From positions 858,536-922,535 of the forward strand of contig NZ_RQXX01000001.1 in assembly GCF_004011175.1 (NCBI RefSeq): a DNA stretch of 64,000 bases, read 5' to 3'. The position numbers and the translations under genes are program-made. Shown one piece after another: positions 57,111 through 64,000 of the stretch. The notes beneath the pieces were generated by a model. It did no database searches. It was not told where the DNA came from and was given only the letters and a program-made list of their open reading frames with translations. Origin of the DNA: Mesobaculum littorinae. Lineage in GTDB: Bacteria; Pseudomonadota; Alphaproteobacteria; Rhodobacterales; Rhodobacteraceae. How positions within the stretch are numbered: the stretch's first letter is position 1; each line of letters opens with the position of its first letter.

Positions 57111-57632
57111 ATGAGGAACCTTCTGGCCCGCTACGCCGATGGCATGGACCGCGTCAGCGTCTTCATCGGTCAGGGCTGCTCTGTCCTGTTCTTCGCCTGC
57201 ATCGCGATATCGGCCGCCGAGGTCGTGTTTCGCTACGGCTTCGACCGGCCCACGGTCTGGTCGACCGAACTGGCGATGACGCTCTGCGCCACCGCCTGGG
57301 TGCTGTCCGTCGCCTTCGTCACCGAACGCAACCGGCACATTTCCATCACCATGCTGGAAATGCTCGTCGGGCCGCGTGTCTGGCGGCTGTTCCGGCTGTT
57401 CCAGCTGCTGATCGCCTTCGGTGCGATCTTCGTGCTCAGCCTCGCACTGTGGGGGCCGGCCCGGAAGGTCATGGAGCGCACCGAATACACCGGCACCGCA
57501 CTCAATTCGATCCAGCCCACGATCTTCAAGATCCTGATCCTCTTGGGCTGCGTGCTCTACCTCGCGCAGCTTGCCTCGAACATCATCCGCTGGGTCCAGC
57601 ATACCGAAAAGGACGTGACCGGTGGGCATTGA
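57111..57632 (+). CDS. dctQ: TRAP transporter small membrane subunit
   Basis: 173 residues with four hydrophobic segments, the expected DctQ topology. Conserved features include EVVFRYGFDRPTVWSTELAM, a typical DctQ signature, and TERNRHISITMLEML. Follows dctP by 70 bases with CCGGAGGG before the ATG at 57111. dctM overlaps its last 11 bases, so the two membrane subunits are translated together. Confidence 0.92.
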   Translation: MRNLLARYADGMDRVSVFIGQGCSVLFFACIAISAAEVVFRYGFDRPTVWSTELAMTLCATAWVLSVAFVTERNRHISITMLEMLVGPRVWRLFRLFQLLIAFGAIFVLSLALWGPARKVMERTEYTGTALNSIQPTIFKILILLGCVLYLAQLASNIIRWVQHTEKDVTGGH

Positions 57633-58938
57633 ATACATCACCCTGCTGATCGTCGTCTCGCTTCTGGGCCTGATGGCGCTGGGGGTGCCGCTGGGCATCA
57701 CCACCCTCACGGTATCGCTGGCGACGGCGCTTCTCTATTTCGGCGAACGCGCCGGGTTCTTCATCGTCGCCGCGAACGTGAGCGAGGTGCTGCACAAGTA
57801 CGAGCTGATCGCGGTGCCGTTTTTCGTCTTCATGGCCAACGTGCTCGAACGATCCGGCATCGCTAAGTCGCTGTTCGATTCGATGGCGATCATGGGCGGG
57901 CGGTTCCGCGGGTCGGTCGGCGTGCAGACCTGCATCGTCGCCGTGGTGCTGGCCGCCATGTCGGGCATCATGGGCGGCGAAATCGTCATGCTGGGGCTGA
58001 TCGCGCTGCCGCAGATGCTGCGGCTGGGATACGACAAGCGGCTGTCGATCGGCATCATCTGCGCCGCGGGCGCGCTCGCCACGCTGATCCCGCCGTCGGT
58101 GGTGCTGATCATCTACGGCCTTGCCGCGCAGGTATCGATCACCAAGCTCTTTGCCGCCTCGGCGGTGCCGGGGCTGATCCTGGCCTCGCTCTACGTCACC
58201 TACATCCTGGTGCGGGTGCGGCTGAACCCGGCGATGGCGCCGATCTACGACATCCCCGAAACCGGCCTGCCGTTCCTCAAACGCCTGCGCTACCTCAAGG
58301 GCGTGATCCTGCCCGGCGTGCTGATCGGCGCCGTGCTGGGGGTGATCTACTCGGGCATCGCCACGGTGACCGAGGCGGCGGCGATCGGCGCGGTCGGCGC
58401 GCTGGTCGTGGCAGCCGTGCGCGGCGAGCTCAGCTGGACCATGGCCCGCGACGCGATGCGCCAGACGGTGCTGACCGTGGGGTCGATCATCTGGCTGGTG
58501 CTGGGGGCGGTGTCTCTGATCGGGATCTACAACCGCATCGGCGGCGGCGACTTCCTGCGCGGCGTGCTGACGGGCCTCGATATCGCGCCGATCATGGTCA
58601 TCGTGGTGATGATGCTGATCATCATGGTGCTGGGCACCTTTCTGGAATGGATCGCCATCATCTTCATCACGGTGCCGATCTTCGCCCCGGTGGTGATCGA
58701 CCTGGGATACGACCCGGTCTGGTTCGGCGTGCTCTTCGCGATGAACATCCAGATCTACTACCTGTCCCCGCCGTTCGGTCCGGCCTGCTTCTTCCTGAAG
58801 TCGGTCGCGCCGAAGGAAATCGAGCTTCAGGACATCTTTGTCGCCGTCATGCCGTTCATCGGCCTGCAGGCGCTGGGCCTGTTCCTGGTGCTTTTCATCC
58901 CCGAGCTTGCGCTCTGGCTGCCGTCGATCATGGACTGA
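57622..58938 (+). CDS. dctM: TRAP transporter large permease subunit
   Basis: 438 residues with about twelve hydrophobic segments, the sodium-coupled DctM channel. Conserved pieces are LGVPLGITTL, SGIMGGEIVMLGLIALPQM, AGALATLIPPSVVLIIYGL and PPFGPACFFLKSVAP. GTG start at 57622 overlapping dctQ by 11 bases. Ends just upstream of the 53-residue protein gene. Confidence 0.93.
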   Translation: MGIEYITLLIVVSLLGLMALGVPLGITTLTVSLATALLYFGERAGFFIVAANVSEVLHKYELIAVPFFVFMANVLERSGIAKSLFDSMAIMGGRFRGSVGVQTCIVAVVLAAMSGIMGGEIVMLGLIALPQMLRLGYDKRLSIGIICAAGALATLIPPSVVLIIYGLAAQVSITKLFAASAVPGLILASLYVTYILVRVRLNPAMAPIYDIPETGLPFLKRLRYLKGVILPGVLIGAVLGVIYSGIATVTEAAAIGAVGALVVAAVRGELSWTMARDAMRQTVLTVGSIIWLVLGAVSLIGIYNRIGGGDFLRGVLTGLDIAPIMVIVVMMLIIMVLGTFLEWIAIIFITVPIFAPVVIDLGYDPVWFGVLFAMNIQIYYLSPPFGPACFFLKSVAPKEIELQDIFVAVMPFIGLQALGLFLVLFIPELALWLPSIMD

Positions 58939-58948
58939 GGAGACCGCG

Positions 58949-59110
58949 ATGACAGATCCCCACCTCACCCGCCAGGACGAGGATATCTCGGCCTCCGAAT
59001 ACGCCTCGGACTCGCAGCTTGAACCCTATGCCTTCGGCAACTGGCCCGAGGTCCTCGGACTGGCGCTGACGCTGCTGCTGGTTTGGCTCACCTTCGCATT
59101 GACCGGATAA
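58949..59110 (+). CDS. 53-residue single-span membrane protein in the TRAP operon
   Basis: Starts 10 bases after dctM with GAGGAG upstream. The N-terminal half is acidic and polar (LTRQDEDISASEYASDSQ), then a hydrophobic segment about 34-51 (VLGLALTLLLVWLTFAL) ends almost at the C-terminus, a tail-anchored layout. No named family recognised. Its fixed place between permease and dehydratase suggests a role with the transporter or in bringing the enzyme to the membrane, which is inference. The dehydratase starts five bases after it. Confidence 0.7.
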   Translation: MTDPHLTRQDEDISASEYASDSQLEPYAFGNWPEVLGLALTLLLVWLTFALTG

Positions 59111-59115
59111 CGCCC

Positions 59116-60849
59116 GTGACACGAAAATCCCCCGCCGACCTGCGATCCGCGCGCTGGTTCTCGAAGGACGACCTGCGCAGCTTCGGCCACCGCTCCCGCA
59201 TGATGCAGATGGGCTATTCCGAAGAGGAATTCCGCGACCGCCCGATGATCGGGATCCTCAACACCTGGTCCGAGCTCAACACCTGCCACAGCCACTTCCG
59301 CGACCGGGTCCAGGACGTGAAGCGCGGCGTCCTGATGGCCGGCGGCATCGGTGTCGAGATGCCGGCGCTGTCGGTCGACGAAAGCAATACCAAGCCGACC
59401 TCGATGCTCTATCGCAACCTTCTCGCGATGGAGACGGAAGAGATGATCCGCTCGCACCCCTTGGACGGTGTGGTCCTGATGGGCGGGTGCGACAAGACCA
59501 CGCCGGGCCTGGTGCTGGGCGCGATCAGCGCGGGCGTGCCGCTGATCTACCTGCCCGCGGGGCCGATGCTGCGCGGCAACTACGCGGGCAAGATCCTGGG
59601 ATCCGGGTCGGACGCCTGGAAATACTGGGACGAACGCCGCGCCGGCAACATCTCGGACGAGGAATGGCAGGGGGTGCAGGGCGGCATCGCCCGGTCGGCC
59701 GGGACCTGCATGACGATGGGCACCGCGTCGACCATGACGGCCATCGCCGATGCGATGGGGATCACGCTGCCGGGGGCGTCGTCGATCCCGGCGGTGGATT
59801 CCGGGCACCAGCGGATGTCGGCGGACTGCGGGCGGCGCATCGTCGACATGGTGTGGGAGGATCTGACCCCCGATCGCATCATCACCGCCGCCGCCTGCCG
59901 CAACGCGGCGATCGTCGCAATGGCAACGGGGTGTTCGACCAACGCCGTGGTCCACCTGATCGCGATGGCGCGCCGCGCGGGCCACGACCTGACGCTCGAC
60001 GACCTCGACGCGCTGGGCCGCGAGACGCCGCTGATCGCGAATGTCCGACCCGCGGGCAAGGACTACCTGATGGAGGATTTCTACTACGCCGGCGGACTGC
60101 GCGCGCTGATGAAGCAGCTCGAGGAGCGGCTCGACACATCATGCATGACCGTGACGGGGCGGACGCTGGGCGAAAACCTTGCCGGCGCCGAGGTCTACAA
60201 CACCGACGTCATCCGGCCGCTGTCGAACCCGGTCTACAAGGAGGGATCGCTGGCCGTTCTGCGCGGCAACCTCTGCCCCGACGGGGCGGTGATCAAGCCC
60301 GCCGCCTGCGACCCGAAATACTACCTCCACGAAGGTCCGGCGCTGGTCTTCGACAGCTACCCCGAGATGAAGGCGGCGGTGGACGACGAGGATCTGGACG
60401 TCACCCCGGACACCGTGATGGTGCTGCGCAACGCGGGCCCGCAGGGGGGGCCGGGCTTTCCCGAATGGGGCATGCTGCCGATCCCCAAGGCGCTGATCAA
60501 GCAGGGGTACCGCGACATGCTGCGGATCTCGGACGCGAGGATGTCTGGCACCTCCTACGGTGCCTGCGTGCTGCACGTCGCGCCCGAAAGCTATATCGGC
60601 GGCCCGCTGGCGCTGCTGCGCAGCGGCGACGTGGTACGGCTGGACCTCGCGGCAAGGCGGCTCGACATGCTGGTGGACGAGGATGAACTGGCCCGCCGCA
60701 GGGCGGCGTGGACAGCGCCCGAACGCCGCTTCGAACGCGGCTACGGACACATGTTCTCGCGCCATGTGACGCAGGCCGACCAGGGCTGCGACTTCGACTT
60801 CCTGCAAACCGATTTCGGACGTGCCGCCGGCGAACCCGACATCTTCTGA
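59116..60849 (+). CDS. IlvD/EDD-family sugar-acid dehydratase (L-arabinonate dehydratase type)
   Basis: Dehydrates a sugar acid to a 2-keto-3-deoxy acid. 577 residues. Iron-sulfur cysteines are Cys57 (WSELNTCHSH), Cys125 (GGCDKTTPG, with Lys127 the carbamylated metal-binding lysine) and Cys198 (SAGTCMTMGTAST). The catalytic serine and threonine lie in MSGTSYGACV. These match the [2Fe-2S] L-arabinonate dehydratase group (cysteines 59/127/200 in the Rhizobium enzyme), offset by two. A GTG at 59116 is chosen; an upstream TTG at 59083 would overlap the previous gene. True substrate (arabinonate, fuconate, galactonate or another) is not fixed. Confidence 0.9.
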   Translation: MTRKSPADLRSARWFSKDDLRSFGHRSRMMQMGYSEEEFRDRPMIGILNTWSELNTCHSHFRDRVQDVKRGVLMAGGIGVEMPALSVDESNTKPTSMLYRNLLAMETEEMIRSHPLDGVVLMGGCDKTTPGLVLGAISAGVPLIYLPAGPMLRGNYAGKILGSGSDAWKYWDERRAGNISDEEWQGVQGGIARSAGTCMTMGTASTMTAIADAMGITLPGASSIPAVDSGHQRMSADCGRRIVDMVWEDLTPDRIITAAACRNAAIVAMATGCSTNAVVHLIAMARRAGHDLTLDDLDALGRETPLIANVRPAGKDYLMEDFYYAGGLRALMKQLEERLDTSCMTVTGRTLGENLAGAEVYNTDVIRPLSNPVYKEGSLAVLRGNLCPDGAVIKPAACDPKYYLHEGPALVFDSYPEMKAAVDDEDLDVTPDTVMVLRNAGPQGGPGFPEWGMLPIPKALIKQGYRDMLRISDARMSGTSYGACVLHVAPESYIGGPLALLRSGDVVRLDLAARRLDMLVDEDELARRRAAWTAPERRFERGYGHMFSRHVTQADQGCDFDFLQTDFGRAAGEPDIF

Positions 60850-60858
60850 GGACCGATC

Positions 60859-61584
60859 ATGAGCGACTACACACTTTCCGACGAAACCCGGGACCGGCTG
60901 AGGCGGATCTCGACCGCGTCTATCGCGACGCAGCTCTACAAGCGCGGGCTGCGCAACCAGTTCATCCAGGGCGTCGTGCCGGTGGCACCCAAGGCGCAGC
61001 GCATGGTCGGGCAGGCCTTCACCTTGCGCTACATCCCCGCGCGCGAAGATCGCAATACGCTCGACGTCTTCCGCAACGCCGATCACCCGCAGCGCGTGGC
61101 GGTCGAGACCTGTCCGCCGGGCCAGATCCTGGTGATGGACGCGCGCCAGGACGCCAGCGCGGCGACGGCGGGGTCGATCCTCGTCACCCGGATGGCGGTG
61201 CGGGGCTGCGCGGGCATCGTGTCGGACGGCGGGTTCCGCGACGCCGAGGGGATCGGCGCGCTCGAGATGCCGGCCTTCTACGCGGGGCCCTCGGCCCCCA
61301 CCAACCTGACCAAGCACGAGGCGCTGGACATCAACGTCCCCATCGGCTGCGGCGGCGTGGCGGTGTTTCCCGGCGACGTGCTGGTGGGCGACCGCGACGG
61401 CGTGATGGTCATCCCCGCGCACCTCGCCGACGAGATCGCCGAGGTCTGTGCGGGCATGGAGGCGTTCGAGGACTTCGTGCTGGAAGAGGTGATGGCCGGG
61501 ACCCCGATCATCGGCCTCTATCCCTGCACCAAGGAGGAGAACCAGAAGAAGTTCGAGGAGTGGCGCGACAAGACCGGCCGCTGA
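60859..61584 (+). CDS. RraA-fold protein, probable class II 2-keto-acid aldolase
   Basis: 241 residues of the RraA/HMG-aldolase family. The metal and substrate motif VSDGGFRDAEGIG has the Arg-Asp pair used for catalysis in 4-hydroxy-4-methyl-2-oxoglutarate aldolases, and an upstream AATAGSILVTRMAVRGCAG block is typical. The name ribonuclease regulator is often copied to such proteins, but catalytic residues and context next to a sugar-acid dehydratase support pyruvate-forming aldol cleavage of its product. Nine bases after the dehydratase, with GAGGACC upstream. Confidence 0.85.
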   Translation: MSDYTLSDETRDRLRRISTASIATQLYKRGLRNQFIQGVVPVAPKAQRMVGQAFTLRYIPAREDRNTLDVFRNADHPQRVAVETCPPGQILVMDARQDASAATAGSILVTRMAVRGCAGIVSDGGFRDAEGIGALEMPAFYAGPSAPTNLTKHEALDINVPIGCGGVAVFPGDVLVGDRDGVMVIPAHLADEIAEVCAGMEAFEDFVLEEVMAGTPIIGLYPCTKEENQKKFEEWRDKTGR

Positions 61585-61590
61585 GCACGC

Positions 61591-61640
61591 GCCCCCCGGG
61601 GCCGCGGCGGCGCAGGCTCCCGGCCATGCGCCCGGGGGGC
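61591..61640 (+). terminator. Long-armed inverted repeat ending the TRAP/sugar-acid operon
   Basis: Arms GCCCCCCGGG (61591-61600) and CCCGGGGGGC (61631-61640) are perfectly complementary, with a 30-base loop that can itself fold. It begins six bases after the last stop codon. No T-run, so termination may be Rho-assisted. Confidence 0.45.
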
Positions 61641-61777
61641 AGCCGTGAACAACGCCGCCAAGCTCAGACCGGGCTTGCGCGGGGCTGCGTTGCCCGTGCT
61701 GCCCGCGCCAAGTCGCAGGTCCGGGCCGCGGCAAAAGGTGCCGGGGATGCGCAAGCTTCGGGTCGCGCCCGGTCGTC

Positions 61778-62719
61778 ATGGCGGCTAGAGCTTTGCGCAT
61801 GGCACCGCAAAAGACCCTCACCCCCGCCACCTGGGGCCTTCTTGGCCTTCTCTCCCTGATCTGGGGCGGATCGTTCCTGTCGGTCCGTATCGCGCTGGAC
61901 GAGATCGGGCCGCTCTGGGCCGTCGCGCACCGCGTCTTCTGGGCGGCGATCGTGCTTTGGGGTGCGGTCGCGCTGATGCGGCTGCCGATGCCGCGCGGGT
62001 GGCGTATCTGGGGCACCTTCGCGGTGATGGGCCTGCTCAACAACATCCTGCCCTTCGGCCTGATGGCCTGGGGGCAGTTGCACATCACCTCTGGCCTGAC
62101 CTCGATCTTCAATGCGGCCACGGCGCTCTTCAGCGTGCTGGTCGCGGCGCTGGTCTTTGCCGACGAGCGGCTGACGCGACGCCGCATGGCGGGCCTCGCA
62201 CTGGGGTTCGCGGGCGTGGTCTGCGCCATCGGGCCCGAGGCGCTGCACGATTTCGACCTGCGCTCGGCCGGGCAGATCGCGGTGCTGGCCGGCACCGTCT
62301 GCTATGCGCTGGCCGCGGCCTGGGGCCGGATTGCCATGACCGGCCTGCGCCCCGAGATCGCCGCCGCGGGAATGCTGACCGCGTCAAGCGTCATGGCCGT
62401 GCCGCTGGCCTGGGCGGTCGAGGGCGCCCCCGATGCCAGCCTTTCGGCCGCCACGCTGGGCGCCATCGCCTACTACGCGCTTGTGGCGACGGCCTTGGCC
62501 TATCTTCTGTATTACCGGGTGCTGGCCGCGGCGGGGGCCGGCAACGTGACGCTCTGCACCCTGATGATCCCGCCGGTGGCCATCACCCTGGGCGCGCTGG
62601 TGCGGGGCGAACGGCTGGCGCCGCTGGCCCTTGCCGGGTTCGGGCTGCTGGCGCTGGGGCTTTTGGTGCTGAACGGGCGGCTGCGCTTGCCCCTGTCCTT
62701 TCGCCCCCGCCCCCGCTAG
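61778..62719 (+). CDS. EamA/DMT-family transporter
   Basis: 313 residues with about ten hydrophobic segments in two EamA repeats; starts with LGLLSLIWGGSFLSVRIAL, the classical first helix. An ATG at 61799 (seven residues later) is an equally good start. Substrate unknown. Separated from the sugar-acid operon by about 190 bases and an inverted repeat, so probably independent of it. Confidence 0.86.
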   Translation: MAARALRMAPQKTLTPATWGLLGLLSLIWGGSFLSVRIALDEIGPLWAVAHRVFWAAIVLWGAVALMRLPMPRGWRIWGTFAVMGLLNNILPFGLMAWGQLHITSGLTSIFNAATALFSVLVAALVFADERLTRRRMAGLALGFAGVVCAIGPEALHDFDLRSAGQIAVLAGTVCYALAAAWGRIAMTGLRPEIAAAGMLTASSVMAVPLAWAVEGAPDASLSAATLGAIAYYALVATALAYLLYYRVLAAAGAGNVTLCTLMIPPVAITLGALVRGERLAPLALAGFGLLALGLLVLNGRLRLPLSFRPRPR

Positions 62720-62747
62720 AGACGGACGCGGCGAAAGGGAGAGCCGC

Positions 62748-63620
62748 ATGAAATACGAGACCGCCGCCGACTGGCGCCAGGCCCGCGCGAAACACGTCTG
62801 CCTTTTCGGCATGTCGGGCCTGGGCAAGACGCATCTTGCCAACATCCTGCGCGGTTCGGGCGGCTGGTTCCACTACTCGATCGATTACCGCATCGGCACC
62901 CGCTACATGGGCGAGCACATCGCCGACAACTTCAAGCGCGAGGCGATGAAGGTCCCGCTTCTGCGCGAGCTTCTGTTGTCCGACAGCGTCTACATCGGGT
63001 CGAACATCACCTTCGACAACCTCGCGCCGCTGTCGACCTACCTGGGCAAGCCCGGCGACCCCGAGAAGGGCGGCCTGCCGTTCGACGAGTACCTGACCCG
63101 GCAGGAGCAGCACCGCGTCGCCGAAACGGCGGCGCTTCTCGACACCCGGCATTTCATAGACCGGGCGCGCGCGCTTTACGGCTACGAGAACTTCGTCTGC
63201 GACACCGGCGGATCGATCTGCGAGGTGGTGGACCCCGAGGACCCCGACGACCCGGTGCTGACCGCGCTGTCCCGCGACATGCTGCTGGTGTGGATCGAGG
63301 GGACGGATGCCCATGCCGAAGAGCTGTGCCGCCGCTTCGACCGGGCGCCCAAGCCGATGTACTACCACCCCGATTTCCTGCGCGAGGCCTGGGGCGCCTA
63401 CCTTGCGCGCACGGGCGACGCACCCGGGGCGGTGGATCCCGATGCCTTCATCCGCTGGACCTACGCGCGCGCGCTGGCCCATCGCAGCCCGCGCTATGCC
63501 GCGATGGCGCGGCACTGGGGCGTGTCGGTGACGGCCGAGGCGGTATCGGGCGTGCGCGACACCGCGGACTTCGACCGCCTTATCGCCACCGCACTTGAGA
63601 CCCGCGCCGCCAGCGTCTAG
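62748..63620 (+). CDS. P-loop NTPase of unknown function
   Basis: 290 residues, cytoplasmic. Walker A motif FGMSGLGKTHLANIL at about 20-34, near the N-terminus, followed by conserved-looking SIDYRIGTRYMGEHI, VYIGSNITFDNLAPLSTYLG, NFVCDTGGSICEVVD and LLVWIEGTDAHAEEL. The layout resembles small kinases or nucleotide-dependent switches rather than AAA+ machines, but I do not recognise a named family. It lies 28 bases after the EamA gene and 30 bases before metA on the same strand. Confidence 0.75.
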   Translation: MKYETAADWRQARAKHVCLFGMSGLGKTHLANILRGSGGWFHYSIDYRIGTRYMGEHIADNFKREAMKVPLLRELLLSDSVYIGSNITFDNLAPLSTYLGKPGDPEKGGLPFDEYLTRQEQHRVAETAALLDTRHFIDRARALYGYENFVCDTGGSICEVVDPEDPDDPVLTALSRDMLLVWIEGTDAHAEELCRRFDRAPKPMYYHPDFLREAWGAYLARTGDAPGAVDPDAFIRWTYARALAHRSPRYAAMARHWGVSVTAEAVSGVRDTADFDRLIATALETRAASV

Positions 63621-63650
63621 ATCTCTCGCCTCCCTTCGAAGGTTCCGTAC

Positions 63651-64000
63651 ATGCCCATCAAGCTTCCCGCCGACCTGCCCGCCTACGAGGTGCTCAGCCG
63701 CGAGGGCGTGATGGTGATGGCCGACGCCCTGGCCGCCAGCCAGGACATCCGGCCGCTGCGGATCGGGCTGCTGAACCTGATGCCCAAGAAGATCCAGACC
63801 GAGACACAGTTCGCGCGCCTGATCGGGGCGACGCCCCTGCAGATCGACCTGCAACTGATCCGGATGACCGAGCACCACTCCAAGAACACCTCGGCCGAGC
63901 ACATGGAGGCGTTCTACCGCCCCTTCCAGGAGGTGAAGGCCGACAAGTTCGACGGCCTCATCATCACCGGCGCCCCGATCGAGCACCTGCCTTTCGAAGA
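63651..64000 (+). CDS. metA: Homoserine O-acyltransferase, MetA type (5' part, cut by the window end)
   Basis: First 116 residues of a MetA-family enzyme that activates homoserine for methionine synthesis. Begins [20 protein letters not shown], with [24 protein letters not shown] and [17 protein letters not shown], all diagnostic; the catalytic cysteine lies beyond the window. Only 30 bases separate it from the P-loop gene, so there is no room for the SAM-II riboswitch common before metA in rhizobia. Confidence 0.94.
   Translation, partial: MPIKLPADLPAYEVLSREGVMVMADALAASQDIRPLRIGLLNLMPKKIQTETQFARLIGATPLQIDLQLIRMTEHHSKNTSAEHMEAFYRPFQEVKADKFDGLIITGAPIEHLPFE

Noticed and set aside
1-64000. CRISPR arrays, tRNA or rRNA genes, prophage, insertion sequences
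   Set aside because: No regularly spaced repeats, no tRNA-like cloverleaf, no transposase or phage genes were seen; base composition is uniform except short AT-rich promoters.

Overview
The window is a GC-rich chromosomal segment from an alphaproteobacterium, almost certainly a member of the Rhodobacterales (Rhodobacteraceae / Roseobacter group). The main evidence is the conserved nitrogen-regulation block dusB(nifR3)-ntrB-ntrC-ntrY-ntrX followed by trkA, hfq and hflX, an NtrC without the GAFTGA sigma-54 loop, a fused ispDF gene, ExoD-, DUF6456- and DUF6477-type proteins, and a cbiD-containing cobalamin cluster. I see no rRNA, tRNA, CRISPR array, prophage or insertion sequence. Gene density is high and most of the content is housekeeping.

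Layout. 1-2.8 kb: the 3' part of a class A penicillin-binding protein and prfB. 2.9-6.2 kb: glpK and glpD for glycerol use. 6.3-10.7 kb: an ExoD-like membrane protein, a cell-wall amidase, a PLP aminotransferase and a periplasmic DsbA-like protein. 10.8-25.8 kb: on the minus strand, dusB-ntrB-ntrC-ntrY-ntrX, an alpha/beta hydrolase, a transglutaminase-like protein, trkA, trkH, hfq and hflX, interrupted by one plus-strand lipoprotein gene. 25.9-28.2 kb: the translationally coupled plus-strand operon ispDF-pgpA-cinA(C). 28.3-32.2 kb: a RatA/COQ10-like protein, hpt, a 60-residue membrane protein, two c-type cytochromes and lipA. 32.5-35.1 kb: divergent oxyR and katA.

35.2-37.0 kb holds a divergent pair of Rhodobacterales-type uncharacterised genes (DUF6456 with a helix-turn-helix, and DUF6477) around an AT-rich region with a CtrA-like site. 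37.2-43.8 kb: a non-pyrrolysine MttB-family methyltransferase, guaA, a YdcF-like protein, a small monooxygenase-fold protein, an EamA exporter and a FadL-like outer-membrane protein. 44.0-51.0 kb: a hydrolase, a DNA glycosylase, cobK and cbiD on the minus strand, and cobA, cobB and an MFS transporter on the plus strand. 51.1-54.9 kb: cysS, cimA and a squalene/phytoene-synthase-like protein without the catalytic aspartates, mutually overlapping.

55.2-61.6 kb is the clearest accessory module. A GntR/FCD regulator diverges from a TRAP transporter (dctPQM), a 53-residue single-span membrane protein, an IlvD/EDD sugar-acid dehydratase with L-arabinonate-dehydratase-type active-site residues, and an RraA-fold protein with an aldolase-type DGGFRD motif. 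A perfect 14-bp palindrome lies between the divergent genes. Together they look like a self-contained uptake and cleavage route for an unidentified sugar acid, and this is my best candidate for an undescribed pathway. The window ends with an EamA transporter, an orphan P-loop protein and the 5' part of metA.
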